Assembly (NCBI RefSeq): GCF_012223425.1
Contig: NZ_CP038799.1
Location: 3,642,249 to 3,706,248 of the forward strand
Source of the DNA: Mycolicibacterium frederiksbergense
Lineage (GTDB): Bacteria > Actinomycetota > Actinomycetes > Mycobacteriales > Mycobacteriaceae
Direction of reading: 5' to 3'
Length of the DNA stretch: 64,000 nt
Positions 32,034-40,802 of this stretch are shown in pieces. Every line of letters starts with the position of its first letter. The stretch's first letter is position 1. The notes beneath the pieces were generated by a model. The model did no database searches and was not told where the DNA came from. It worked only from the letters and a program-made list of their open reading frames with translations. The translations under genes were made by a program, and so were the position numbers.

Positions 32034-32620
32034 TCGCGCCGATTGGCCCAGCCGTCGTCGTTGTGCGCCAACACAAGTAGCTCCCGGTCCCAGGCGCGGT
32101 GGCGAGAGCGGTCCAGGCCGCGCCGGATGAGGTACGCCACGAGCGCGCAGCACGTCACGATGCTGATCCAGAAGGACACCGCGGCGGCCGTGGCGGTCAG
32201 TGCGGCATCGTCGGCGCGAAGCGGCGCCGACACCACCTTCCCGCTGTCGTCCACCCAGACCGTCATGTGATCACCGGGCCGGATCGTCGCGGGGCCCACG
32301 ACCGACTCGGTGCGCATCTGCGTGCCTTCGCGCCATTGCGCACGCACATAGGCAGGTGTGTCGAGCTCGGTGAGCGCACCTATGCCCGCCACCACGACAG
32401 CCTGCACGGAGTGCCGGCTCTGGGCCTGTTGCTCCGCGGTACGCAGGCTTGCGTCGTGCACCACGGTTCCCGCGGACACCGCGACGGGAATTGCGAAGAG
32501 ACCGGCGACCAGCACGCCGAGCACCGTGAGCGCTTCGAGCCGGTCAACGGTGCGGACCAGCGGATGGAAGCCGAGCGCACGCAGGTACCAGCGGAGGCGT
32601 CCAGCTAACCGTGCATACAT
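32030..32620 (-). CDS. Rv1733c-family two-TM membrane protein
   Basis: 196 residues from ATG 32620. Two TM helices flank an outer domain: LEALTVLGVLVAGLFAIPVA near the N-terminus and AAVSFWISIVTCCALVAYLI near the C-terminus. The loop between them has the family look (MTVWVDDSGKVVSAPLRADD). In M. tuberculosis Rv1733c is a DosR-regulated antigen of unknown function. No DosR box was searched for systematically here. Confidence 0.8.
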   Translation of the reverse strand: MYARLAGRLRWYLRALGFHPLVRTVDRLEALTVLGVLVAGLFAIPVAVSAGTVVHDASLRTAEQQAQSRHSVQAVVVAGIGALTELDTPAYVRAQWREGTQMRTESVVGPATIRPGDHMTVWVDDSGKVVSAPLRADDAALTATAAAVSFWISIVTCCALVAYLIRRGLDRSRHRAWDRELLVLAHNDDGWANRRD

Positions 32621-32708
32621 TGCATCCAGCGTGACACCGGCGATGAGGGTCTGCAAAGCCAGAGGGGTGCGAGGCGATGGATATCACACCGCGTGCGGTG
32701 TGCCCATT

Positions 32709-33161
32709 TCACGCGTTGGCGATGGCCTCTTCGAGCCCGCGGGTGGCCAGCACATCGGCCAGCTCATTGTCGGCGACGCCGGAATGACCCTTCACCCAGA
32801 ACCACTCGACCTGATGTCGCGCGCACGCGGCCTGTAAACGCTGCCACAGATCCACGTTCTTCACCGGTTGCTTTGCGGCGGTGAGCCATCCGTTGCGCTC
32901 CCAGCCGAGCACCCACTTGGTGATGCCGTTTCGGACGTAGGTGCTGTCGGTGTACAGGTGCACCAGCGCCGGCCGGGTCAGTGCCTCCAGCGCCATGATC
33001 GGCGCGGTGAGTTCCATCCGATTGTTGCTCGTGTCGCCGGGCTCGCCACCGAACATCTCGCGGACATGATGGCGCTGGCGTAGCACCGCGCCCCATCCGC
33101 CTGGGCCGGGGTTCGGACGGCACCCGCCGTCGGTGTGGATCACCACCGGGACGTCGGTCAT
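32709..33161 (-). CDS. rnhA: Ribonuclease HI
   Basis: 150 residues, standard length. The catalytic acids are Asp11 ([15 protein letters not shown]), Glu50 (NNRMELTA), Asp72 (LYTDSTYV) and Asp136, with His126 in [14 protein letters not shown]. It cuts the RNA strand of RNA-DNA hybrids. The gene overlaps the upstream VOC gene by ATGA. It is a single-domain enzyme, without the acid phosphatase fusion known in some mycobacterial RNase H proteins. Confidence 0.96.
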   Translation of the reverse strand: MTDVPVVIHTDGGCRPNPGPGGWGAVLRQRHHVREMFGGEPGDTSNNRMELTAPIMALEALTRPALVHLYTDSTYVRNGITKWVLGWERNGWLTAAKQPVKNVDLWQRLQAACARHQVEWFWVKGHSGVADNELADVLATRGLEEAIANA

Positions 33162-33784
33162 GTGCTGAGGATAGGTGCCGAGAGCATGGCGGTCCGCACC
33201 GACATACCGAACTCCTGATGATGCACCGTGGTGATCCGGCGGCCGGGCTGCACCGCATCCTTGACCCGCGTGGTTCGGCCGGCGAAGTACGCTGCCGTCC
33301 CGTCGATATCGGTGACGGTGTAGGTGATACCCCAGAGCGTGGATGGGCCCTGGCCGACGGTGTCCGGCGAGCCGACGGCCTCGATGATCACCGCACCGAA
33401 GCGGAAGAAGATCTGCCGGATGGGCCGGCCGCCCAGGTCGCCCAGCCGTTCCCGGCGCGGCGGTACACCTACTGCGGCAAGTGCCGAGACGGTGCGATCC
33501 AGGTCCGGGGAGAACAGCACGATGTGGTCGATCCCGGTGACACCGTTGGCGTGCTCGGCGGGCGCCACGGACCCGGCGTCCGAGATCGACGTCGGAATGC
33601 CGTCGAGTTCGGTGGTGTCGACCCCGCCCAGCGACCAGCCGATGATGCCGGCGCCGTGCTCACGCCCGACCAACCGGATACCGACGCCGCCCACCCGGCA
33701 CAGGCCATCGGAGACGCTGAACCCCGCCGCCGTCCAAGCCTCGGGTGGGTCGGCGACCAGGATCTCGCCGACGGTGACGGTCAT
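33158..33784 (-). CDS. VOC-superfamily (glyoxalase-like) protein
   Basis: 208 residues. The C-terminal half has a clear VOC module: [20 protein letters not shown], then [10 protein letters not shown] and [18 protein letters not shown]. The N-terminal half looks like a degenerate second module ([20 protein letters not shown]). A His (GIDHIV) and Glu (IIEAV) that could bind metal are present. Function unknown. It is the upstream partner of rnhA, with overlapping start and stop codons. Confidence 0.8.
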   Translation of the reverse strand: MTVTVGEILVADPPEAWTAAGFSVSDGLCRVGGVGIRLVGREHGAGIIGWSLGGVDTTELDGIPTSISDAGSVAPAEHANGVTGIDHIVLFSPDLDRTVSALAAVGVPPRRERLGDLGGRPIRQIFFRFGAVIIEAVGSPDTVGQGPSTLWGITYTVTDIDGTAAYFAGRTTRVKDAVQPGRRITTVHHQEFGMSVRTAMLSAPILST

Positions 33785-33839
33785 GGCCCCGAGACTACGG
33801 CGCGAGGCGTCTCACAGAACCAGCGGCTACGTTCGAATT

Positions 33840-35033
33840 GTGGTTCAACATGCTGTCATCTCAGGCGCCGGTATCGGCGGACCCGCCCTCGCCCATCAGC
33901 TCGCGGCCCGCGGTTGGCGCACCACCGTGATCGAGAGGTATCCCGAGCGCCGCGACGAGGGGCAGAACGTCGATATCCGCGGCGCCGCCCGTGAGGTCGT
34001 CCGGCGGATGGGCATCGATGCCGACGTGCGCGCGGCCAACACCACCGAGGTCGGCATGCGTTTCGTGCGGGACGACGGTTCGACGGCGGCCGCGTTCCCC
34101 GTCTCGCCGGGAACCGACGGGCCCACTGCGGAACTGGAGATCCTGCGCGGCGAACTGTCCCGCATCCTGATCGAGCATTCCGACTCGACCGACTTCCGGT
34201 TCGGCACCCGGATCGCCGATGTCGTCGACCACGGCGAGCGCGTCACTGTCACGCTGGATGACGGCGACATCATCGACGCCGACCTGCTGGTGATCGCCGA
34301 AGGACTGTATTCCCGGACGCGGCGCTTCGTCGCGGCCACCGAGGTCAACGACCTCGGTATGTACATCGCGTACGCGACCATTCCCCGCCGCGACGATGAC
34401 GACAACTGGTGGATCTGGCAGCACGCGACCGAGTCCCGCTCGGTGCACCTGCGGCCGGACAATCTCGGCACCACCCGCGCCATGCTGAGCTTCATCTCCG
34501 ATGTGCGCGGTCTGGACGACCTGGGCCGCGAGGACCTGAACGCCATCCTGCGACGGACGTTCGATGATCTGGGCGACGTCACGCCCCGCATCCTCGATGA
34601 ACTGGATGCCGGTGCGCCGATGTACTTCTCGTCGGTGGGGCAGCTGAGCAGCCCGGCGTGGAGTAAGGGCCGCGTCGCGCTGCTCGGGGATGCAGCGCAC
34701 TGCAACGCGACCTTCGGTGGCGCCGGCACCAGTCTGGCGCTCATCGGCGCGTACATCCTGGCCGGCGAACTCGGCTCCGGCGACGATGTGCTCGGGGCGC
34801 TGGCCCGCTATGAACGGCTGATGAAGCCCTTCATCGATGCGGCACCCCTCATCCGGCCGAGGATGCTGCGGCTGATGAACCCGCGTACCCGCAGCGGTAT
34901 CCGGGCGCTGCACGCGTCGGCCGGCGTGGTCGCGGGCCCGGTCGGCAGAGCCCTGTCCTCGGCGGCGTCAGTGGCAGGCAAGCTCCCCATCAACCTCTCC
35001 GCCGGCGACCCGCAGCTGCCCAGCTACCGGTAG
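33840..35033 (+). CDS. FAD-dependent monooxygenase (PHBH/TetX-like)
   Basis: 397 residues from GTG 33840, which stands 6 nt after TACGTT (33828-33833). FAD motifs: GAGIGGPALAHQLAARGWRT (GxGxxG), DLLVIAEGLYSRTRR (DG-like motif) and GRVALLGDAAHCNATFGGAG (GD motif), then GTSLALIGAYILAGEL. Single-component aromatic hydroxylases and drug-inactivating oxygenases share this build. The convergent remnant of a TetR regulator at its 3' end suggests it was once locally controlled. Substrate unknown. Confidence 0.88.
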   Translation: MVQHAVISGAGIGGPALAHQLAARGWRTTVIERYPERRDEGQNVDIRGAAREVVRRMGIDADVRAANTTEVGMRFVRDDGSTAAAFPVSPGTDGPTAELEILRGELSRILIEHSDSTDFRFGTRIADVVDHGERVTVTLDDGDIIDADLLVIAEGLYSRTRRFVAATEVNDLGMYIAYATIPRRDDDDNWWIWQHATESRSVHLRPDNLGTTRAMLSFISDVRGLDDLGREDLNAILRRTFDDLGDVTPRILDELDAGAPMYFSSVGQLSSPAWSKGRVALLGDAAHCNATFGGAGTSLALIGAYILAGELGSGDDVLGALARYERLMKPFIDAAPLIRPRMLRLMNPRTRSGIRALHASAGVVAGPVGRALSSAASVAGKLPINLSAGDPQLPSYR

Positions 35034-35290
35034 GCCGACAGGCTGCCGACGAAAAGATCGAGCAGATTCTCGAAGGTGGCCGCGCAGTCGGGGGTCTGCC
35101 CGATACCCACCTGTTTCGATGGTGACGGCGCCATGAATGGCGCCCCAGACGATCTGCGCAGCCTCGGCCGAATCCGGTTGAGCGGAAGGTGTTCTCATGC
35201 CCTTGATCAACCCTGTGAGGGTGTCGAACACCGCCCGGCCGGTCGCAGCCACCGTCGACAATTGATCCTGTAGCGGGCTCGGCCTCGCGA
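35024..35290 (-). pseudogene. 3' remnant of a TetR-family regulator gene
   Basis: On the minus strand, one frame reads LQDQLSTVAATGRAVFDTLT and then AAQIVWGAIHGAVTIETG. After a frame change near 35110 it continues as CAATFENLLDLFVGSLSAYR and stops at 35024-35026. Joined, this is a typical TetR C-terminal domain. The N-terminal helix-turn-helix is missing, and the DnaA-box region and 13E12 gene start where it should be. The remnant overlaps the convergent monooxygenase by 10 bp, as an intact neighbouring regulator gene could have done. Confidence 0.65.
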
Positions 35291-35303
35291 GTGAATTCCC
35301 GGG

Positions 35304-35330
35304 TTATCCACAATCGCGAATTCGTCCACA
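35304..35330 (+). promoter_or_regulatory. Two DnaA-box-like sites before the 13E12-family gene
   Basis: TTATCCACA (35304-35312) is a perfect DnaA box, and TCGTCCACA (35322-35330) differs from the mycobacterial box TTGTCCACA by one base. They have the same orientation and are 18 bp apart. They lie 54 bp before the start of the DUF222-HNH gene. No dnaA or origin genes are nearby. Confidence 0.5.
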
Positions 35331-35383
35331 GCCTGGGGTTTCGGCGGTGGCGGTACGTCTCGGATCCGGCGATAATCGAATGC

Positions 35384-37093
35384 ATGTTCGAGGAACGGTT
35401 GACGGAAGTGGGCGCTGCCAGGACCCCCGCAGCGCGGGTCCGCGCCTACGCGCGGCTGGAGAACGCCGCCTGCGCGGCCCGACTGTCGTCCATGGCCGAC
35501 ATGCTCGCGGCCGCGTATGCCGCGGCGGCCTCGGCAGCGCGTGAGCAGTGGCGGTTCGACAACTGGTCGGCGGTGTGTGCGCAGATCGGCGCGAGCCATG
35601 GCATCACCAGTGGAGTCGCCTCGGGGCTGCTGATGGACGCGGTGGCGCTGGCCGAGCGGCTGCCGAAGCTGCGAGCACTGTTCGCCGCCGGCGCGCTGTC
35701 CTACAAGACGGTGCACATCATCTGCACCCGCACCCTGCTGGTCAAGGATCCCGATGCGCGACGCAGCATCGACACCGCGCTGGCCACCGAGTTCGCGTCC
35801 GGCGCCGCGATGTCGGTGGATCAGATCGAGAAGGCCGTCGACACGGTGGTTCTGACCCACGATCCGCTGGCGGTGCGCCGTTCCGAGGCCACCGCGCACG
35901 GGCATCGGGCCGACGTATTTGTCGACGACGCCTCGGGGACCGCGCATCTGAACGCCTCCCTGTCGGTCGCCGACGGCTTGGCCGTCGACCAGCGGGCCGA
36001 TGCGTTGGCCCGCACGGTGTGCGATCACGATCCCCGCTCGTTGGATATGCGACGCGCTGCGGCGCTCGGGGCGATGGGTTTCGGGTGGGATCGGCTGCCG
36101 TGTCTGTGTGAACGTCAGGACTGCGAGGCCGCTGCCAAGCCGCCGGCGGGTGGGGTGGTGATCTACGTGATCGCCCGCCAGGATGCCGTCGGCGCCGCGC
36201 CCGAGGCCGCGGCCGACGACCCGGCGCGGGGTGACGGTGGCGGTGGCGGCGACGCACCAGCCGGCGGGCCGGCCGAACCTGACCCCGCACCCGGTGCCGA
36301 GCCCGAACCTGACCCCGAGCCCGAGCCCGAGCCCGAGCCCGATCCAGAACCAGAACCGGAAACGCCACCGGTCGGTGATCTGACGGCTCAGCGGCGCGCA
36401 CTGACCTCCAGACGCAGGCCGCTGTTCGCCAAGCCGTGGTACCTGCATACCTGGCCCGAGCTGATCTCCGGCCTGCGCGGGGACTGCGGTGAGTTCTGCC
36501 CGGTGGCTCCCGGGGTGATCCTGGGTGGACCGGTCGTGCCGGCCCCGGTCATCGCTCAGATCGCGCTGCACGCCACGCTGCGTCCCCTGATCCACCCCGG
36601 CCAATCCCCGCCGGAATCGGGGTACCGGCCATCGACGGCACTGGCGCGATTCGTGCGCTGTCGCGACCGCACCTGCCGGTTCCCCGGCTGCACTCGCACA
36701 GTGACCGATATCGATCACACGATCCCGTACCCGTTCGGGCCGACCGCAGCCTCGAACCTGGCCTGCCTGTGCCGCGAGCACCATATGGGCAAGACGTTCT
36801 GGGCGGGCTGGCGCAGCCGCCAGTTCGCCGACGGCACCCTGGAATGGACCGACCCCGACGGCGGCACACACATCACCAGGCCGGGAAGTTGGGCGCTGTT
36901 CCCCGAACTCTGCGCGCCGACGGCCGCGGTCCAGATCGACCGGACGCCGCCACGGAAGCACACCGAGGGGTTGACCATGCCGCGGCGCGAGCGCACCCGG
37001 GCCGAGGACCGCGCCCAACGCATCGACGACGAACGGCAATCCCACATCGGATGGGTGCAACGGTATCGGCGTGAGTTGGTCGCACCGTTCTGA
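35384..37093 (+). CDS. 13E12-repeat family protein (DUF222 + HNH endonuclease)
   Basis: 569 residues from ATG 35384, 7 nt after GATAAT (35371-35376). The N-terminal DUF222 domain spans about 1-260 (VGAARTPAARVRAYARLENA; LSYKTVHIICTRTLL). A low-complexity Glu-Pro stretch follows at about residues 305-325. A C-terminal HNH nuclease has CRFPGCTRTVTDIDHTIPYP and NLACLCREHHMGKT, with both Cys pairs and the DH/HH residues present. These genes are repeated many times in mycobacterial genomes. They behave like mobile or selfish elements, but their function is not settled. The TetR remnant at its 5' side suggests that it arrived here by insertion or rearrangement. Confidence 0.9.
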   Translation: MFEERLTEVGAARTPAARVRAYARLENAACAARLSSMADMLAAAYAAAASAAREQWRFDNWSAVCAQIGASHGITSGVASGLLMDAVALAERLPKLRALFAAGALSYKTVHIICTRTLLVKDPDARRSIDTALATEFASGAAMSVDQIEKAVDTVVLTHDPLAVRRSEATAHGHRADVFVDDASGTAHLNASLSVADGLAVDQRADALARTVCDHDPRSLDMRRAAALGAMGFGWDRLPCLCERQDCEAAAKPPAGGVVIYVIARQDAVGAAPEAAADDPARGDGGGGGDAPAGGPAEPDPAPGAEPEPDPEPEPEPEPDPEPEPETPPVGDLTAQRRALTSRRRPLFAKPWYLHTWPELISGLRGDCGEFCPVAPGVILGGPVVPAPVIAQIALHATLRPLIHPGQSPPESGYRPSTALARFVRCRDRTCRFPGCTRTVTDIDHTIPYPFGPTAASNLACLCREHHMGKTFWAGWRSRQFADGTLEWTDPDGGTHITRPGSWALFPELCAPTAAVQIDRTPPRKHTEGLTMPRRERTRAEDRAQRIDDERQSHIGWVQRYRRELVAPF

Positions 37094-37144
37094 CGGCAGC
37101 GTGAACGAGATGCCGCGGCGTGGCGGGATTGCTAGTCTCCCGGG

Positions 37145-37675
37145 GTGAACTGCCTGCTCACTGCGCCCGCCGCCGTGCTCGTCGCGTTGTCGAGCGCCGC
37201 GCTGTCAGCTGCCCCGTCCGCCGGGGCCGACCCGGCCGCCGGGTCTGCCCGCTACGCCATCGGCATGTGTTATGACACGCAGAACCCGTTGCCGCAGCGC
37301 CCGGCGGTGTTCGACTACAACTGCGACGGCACCGGGGTGTTGCACAACATGGTCTGGTCGACCTGGGATGCGCACGGCGCCAATGGATTCGGTACCGACA
37401 TCTCGGTCGAGTGTCAGCCCAACTGCGCGCAGGGCCCGCGCCTGACGAATCCCGTTGTGGTGCATGCCTGGAATCCGCTGCCGTCGAGCAGCGCCGCGTG
37501 CCCGCCGGATGCCCGCTTCTATGCGGACATGACGATCGCCTACCCCGAAGGTGCCCCGCCCTGGATCCGTCCCGGCACCCAGTGGTACCCCGGCACGGAC
37601 TTCGTGCTCGTCGACGGCGCGCCCGCGGTGCACTTCTCGAACCGCACCTCGAACTGTGAGGAGGACCTGCGGTGA
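37145..37675 (+). CDS. Secreted hypothetical protein
   Basis: 176 residues from GTG 37145, 6 nt after TAGTCT. A signal peptide (LLTAPAAVLVALSSAALSAA) with likely cleavage after AGA at about residue 28 directs export. The mature part has six or so cysteines in CYDTQNP, NCDGTGVLHNMVWSTWD, ECQPNC, ACPPD and NCEEDL, so it is probably disulfide-bonded in the cell envelope. The family is not recognised beyond being a mycobacterial exported protein. It lies 46 bp before idi. Confidence 0.75.
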   Translation: MNCLLTAPAAVLVALSSAALSAAPSAGADPAAGSARYAIGMCYDTQNPLPQRPAVFDYNCDGTGVLHNMVWSTWDAHGANGFGTDISVECQPNCAQGPRLTNPVVVHAWNPLPSSSAACPPDARFYADMTIAYPEGAPPWIRPGTQWYPGTDFVLVDGAPAVHFSNRTSNCEEDLR

Positions 37676-37721
37676 TCTCCACCAGGTTTCGGCATCATCC
37701 CCACCGGCTATCTCCAGCACT

Positions 37722-38276
37722 GTGAACGCGATCCCGGAGGAGCAGGTCGTCCTGCTCGATGATGCAGGCAACACCATCGGGAGCGCCGTCAAGGCCGCCG
37801 TACACCACACCGATACCCCGTTGCACCTGGGATTCTCCTGCTACCTGTTCGACGAGTCCGGCCGCGTCCTGCTCACCCGCCGCGCGCTGCACAAGCAGAC
37901 CTGGCCAGGAGTGTGGACCAACTCCTTCTGTGGCCATCCCGCTCCCGGTGAGGCGATCGTCGACGCCGTGCACCGGCGCGGGTACCAGGAACTCGGCGTT
38001 GCGATCCGTGATGTGCACTGCGTGCTCCCCGAATTTCGCTACCGCGCCCGCGCCGCCGATGGCACCGTGGAGAACGAAATATGTCCGGTCTTCTGCGCGC
38101 TCGTCGACGGTGCGCTGACACCGGAGCCGCGTGAGGTGATGGACATGGTCTGGGTCGACTGGAGCGAGGTGCGCTCCGCCGCTGCCCTGGACTGGGCGAT
38201 CAGCCCTTGGGCGCAGGATCAGGTGCCACTGCTGGAGGCGGCGGATCTGCCGGGCTGGGCGCGGCCGGCGGCCTGA
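37722..38276 (+). CDS. idi: Isopentenyl-diphosphate delta-isomerase, type 1
   Basis: 184 residues from GTG 37722. A Nudix-fold enzyme with TNSFCGHPAPGE (catalytic Cys) and DGTVENEICPVFCALV (catalytic Glu), plus DAVHRRGYQELGVAI as the Nudix-like segment. It interconverts IPP and DMAPP, the starters for carotenoid chains. It lies tail-to-tail with the crt operon, overlapping the Rieske gene by 77 bp. This antisense overlap could couple the two transcripts. Confidence 0.95.
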   Translation: MNAIPEEQVVLLDDAGNTIGSAVKAAVHHTDTPLHLGFSCYLFDESGRVLLTRRALHKQTWPGVWTNSFCGHPAPGEAIVDAVHRRGYQELGVAIRDVHCVLPEFRYRARAADGTVENEICPVFCALVDGALTPEPREVMDMVWVDWSEVRSAAALDWAISPWAQDQVPLLEAADLPGWARPAA

Positions 38277-39270
38277 GCAAATCCGCTGTGCCATCGGCGT
38301 CCTGGCGGTTAACCACCTGCAGGCGCTCCGCGTACTCCAGGTCGTCACGCCACAGTCGATGGGCCGCCTTGCGCATGAACGGCACGATCAACGACTGCGC
38401 CGGCAGCGCCCGCGCAAAGCCGGGACGGTCGGAGTGTGCGACAACCGCTTCGATCACCGTGCTGCGCGGCCGGCCGTCCGGCCCGCGGCCGTTGGGGGTG
38501 GCATGCGTTTCGACCACGCTCCCACTGCCCTCACCGTCGATGATGCGCATGGTCAGTGTGCGTGGCTCGGGGCTGGTGAACTCGGCGATCACCGGCACCC
38601 CGAGCCGGCCGATCCGGAACGTCACCGCGACCAGGAACCGGTCCTCGTCCTCGGCCAGATCCGGGTCCTCGGCCGGCGCGCTCAACACCTCCAGCCGGGC
38701 GAACGAATAGGGATGGAACCAGGCGCCGTGCCACGGGTCCATGCGGTTGGCGATGATATCGGCCGGTTCGCACGCGCCGGACATGCTGGCGACCGCCGAG
38801 ATTCGCGGACCATCGGGGCGGGCCGACAGAATCGGGGACTCGGTGGGTTGCTCGCCACCGATCCGATCCAGCCGAACCCACACCAGCACACCGTCGTCGA
38901 ACACCGGCAGCGTGGGCCAGTCCGGCCGCCCCCGGCCGGTCAGCCGCAGTCCGTGCCACGGACAGACCAGATGCCCGCGGTCGATCGCCGCGGTGCACAG
39001 ATCGGCGCCCAGGTGCGGACACCGCGCCGGTCCGGCGTGTAGTCCGCCGTCGCCATCGCGCCAGCACACCAGTTCGGCCCCGGCCACCGTCACGCCGAAC
39101 GGCTTGCCCGCGACATCGGTGCTGGCCCCGACCACATACCAGTTTCCGCTGGGCCTGCGCTGGGACCTGGCCAGCGCGGCGGCGATGAGCGACGGCGCGG
39201 CCTGACCGAAGGTCGGTCGTTGTCGGCTCCATTCGAGGCGCGGAAGCAGTTGAAACGGCCAGGCTTTCAT
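38200..39270 (-). CDS. Rieske [2Fe-2S] oxygenase-like protein (DUF5914 type) of the carotenoid operon
   Basis: 356 residues. The Rieske cluster motifs are CPHLGADLC and CPWHGLRL (residues ~83-107), with the C-terminal domain (HGAWFHPYSFARLEVL) containing possible iron ligands. It is the last gene of the crt operon and overlaps crtU by ATGA. Its place beside crtU suggests it oxidises the carotenoid end group or ring, for example by hydroxylation, but that is an inference. The C-terminus is proline-rich and disordered. Confidence 0.8.
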   Translation of the reverse strand: MKAWPFQLLPRLEWSRQRPTFGQAAPSLIAAALARSQRRPSGNWYVVGASTDVAGKPFGVTVAGAELVCWRDGDGGLHAGPARCPHLGADLCTAAIDRGHLVCPWHGLRLTGRGRPDWPTLPVFDDGVLVWVRLDRIGGEQPTESPILSARPDGPRISAVASMSGACEPADIIANRMDPWHGAWFHPYSFARLEVLSAPAEDPDLAEDEDRFLVAVTFRIGRLGVPVIAEFTSPEPRTLTMRIIDGEGSGSVVETHATPNGRGPDGRPRSTVIEAVVAHSDRPGFARALPAQSLIVPFMRKAAHRLWRDDLEYAERLQVVNRQDADGTADLLRPPAAPSPADPPPPAVAPDPAPKG

Positions 39271-40802
39271 GTCCGCACGCGCCCCTCCACCCGGTCGGCG
39301 AGGCCGCGCAGCACCGCAGAGCGCCCGCGTACCGGCACCGTGTACAGATCGTGGCCCCGCACGCCGAAGCGCCCCAGGAGGGTGTTGGCCGCGGCGAGAC
39401 CCGTGGTTGCCGCGCGCTCCATCAGCGCCACCGGCAGATCGATCCGGATACCGTCACCGGCCAGTACGAGTCCGTCCAGCGATGTCGCCACGGTGGGCCG
39501 GTTCGCGAAATCTCCCGGGCCCAGGCGCGGACAATCGCTGCGGCACAACGTGCTTTCGTGGACCACGCCGGCCGCCGCGGTCTCCGGGTACAGCTCGAAG
39601 AGCCGGGCGTCCAGTTGACTGCGCAGCTCCGGTGTGTCCTCGGCAACGGAGTAGGCGTGCAGTTCCACCACCGAGCCCCCGGTGCGCTGCGCCCAGGACG
39701 CCGCTTCACTCTCGTAGCGGTTCAGCACGCTGATGTTGTCCAGCGGCGGCAACCCACCGGTGCCCAGAAAGGCCGGTCTGTCGTCGTTTACCGGGCGGTC
39801 CAGCCAGAGCCGGCGCACCACGAAGGGAGCCGCCGACCCGAGATCGCCTATCTGGCCCCGCCATTCGCCGTCACCGAGACCCGGAGAGGCGGCGACGATG
39901 TGTTGCAGTGCCGGCACCTCGGTGGCCAGCACCACGCCGTCTGCGCTGACGGTGGCACCGGAGTCGTCGGTCACCGTGAACGAGCCGTCGCCGTCATCGG
40001 TGACGCTGCGGACCGCGGTCTCCAGGTAGATCCGGGCGTCGTGGCCGCGCAGATACCGCTCCAGCGGTTGCCACAGCGCGACATCGAAGTTCGCCGCGGC
40101 GACGTCGAACACCAGGCCTTCGCTGGAGCCGAGAAAGTAGATGTGGAACATCGTCGCCAACTCGGCGGCCGACAGCGCCTCGGGCCGGGTGAAGAAGCTG
40201 CGGGAGAACACCTCGAACGCCAGATGCCGGGCGGCCACGGGAAAGTTGATATCCCGCAGGAACGACTCGGCGTCGATATCGTCGAGTTGCCAGTAGGTCT
40301 CGGGCACCGACACCGCCGCAAGCGGGGCCGCCGCCTTGGCATCCAGGCGCACCAGGTCGCGCAGGCGGAAGGTCGGGCTGCGCAACGCGAATGCCATGGC
40401 GTTGAAGGGTGGCGTGCGGGGCAGCCCCCGGAAGGTGTCGCGGCGGCCGTTCGCATCGACGAGTGGATAGTCGTCGAGCGGGCTGAACATGGACAACTCG
40501 GAATCGATGCGCCGCAGCAGGTTGCGCAGGTTGTAGTACTGGCGGAAGAAGGCGTGAAAGCCGCGGTTCATCGCCACCGACGAGCCATCGGGCAGGGTCT
40601 CGGTCCAGCCGCCCACCCGCCCGCCCAGATAGGACTGCCGCTCGAAAAGATGCACCTGGACACCGCGCTCGGCCAGCGCGGCCGCCGCGCTCAGCCCGGC
40701 GATACCGCCGCCGATGACCGCCACCGTGGGACGGTCGGGTAGCTGTGCGGCGTTCGGCAGGCCCGGCGCCGCGGGGTGCAGGACCCGGCGGGTATCGCTC
40801 AC
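39267..40802 (-). CDS. crtU: CrtU-type carotene desaturase/methyltransferase (isorenieratene synthase-like)
   Basis: 511 residues from GTG 40802 (GTGA overlap with the methyltransferase stop). The FAD motif is VAVIGGGIAGLSAAAALAER. The family's MNRGFHAFFRQYYNLRNLLR, GLPRTPPFNAMAFALRSPTF and MFHIYFLGSSEGLVFDVAAA set it apart from CrtI. CrtU enzymes turn beta rings of carotenoids into aromatic rings with a methyl shift, giving isorenieratene or chlorobactene-type pigments. Leprotene (isorenieratene) is known from scotochromogenic mycobacteria. Confidence 0.85.
   Translation of the reverse strand: MSDTRRVLHPAAPGLPNAAQLPDRPTVAVIGGGIAGLSAAAALAERGVQVHLFERQSYLGGRVGGWTETLPDGSSVAMNRGFHAFFRQYYNLRNLLRRIDSELSMFSPLDDYPLVDANGRRDTFRGLPRTPPFNAMAFALRSPTFRLRDLVRLDAKAAAPLAAVSVPETYWQLDDIDAESFLRDINFPVAARHLAFEVFSRSFFTRPEALSAAELATMFHIYFLGSSEGLVFDVAAANFDVALWQPLERYLRGHDARIYLETAVRSVTDDGDGSFTVTDDSGATVSADGVVLATEVPALQHIVAASPGLGDGEWRGQIGDLGSAAPFVVRRLWLDRPVNDDRPAFLGTGGLPPLDNISVLNRYESEAASWAQRTGGSVVELHAYSVAEDTPELRSQLDARLFELYPETAAAGVVHESTLCRSDCPRLGPGDFANRPTVATSLDGLVLAGDGIRIDLPVALMERAATTGLAAANTLLGRFGVRGHDLYTVPVRGRSAVLRGLADRVEGRVRT

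Noticed and set aside
36290-36366. Repetitive GAGCCC units as a CRISPR or regulatory array
   Set aside because: The repeats have no spacers and encode an in-frame Glu-Pro low-complexity linker in the 13E12-family protein.
35207-37060. A 617-codon minus-strand frame opposite the 13E12-family gene
   Set aside because: The plus strand has clear DUF222 and HNH motifs; the minus frame has none.
39267-40802. Second phytoene desaturase or CrtO-type ketolase
   Set aside because: The FHAFFRQYYNLRNLLR and FHIYFLGSSEGLVFDV patterns fit CrtU better than CrtI or CrtO; a true crtI is already present at 42491.
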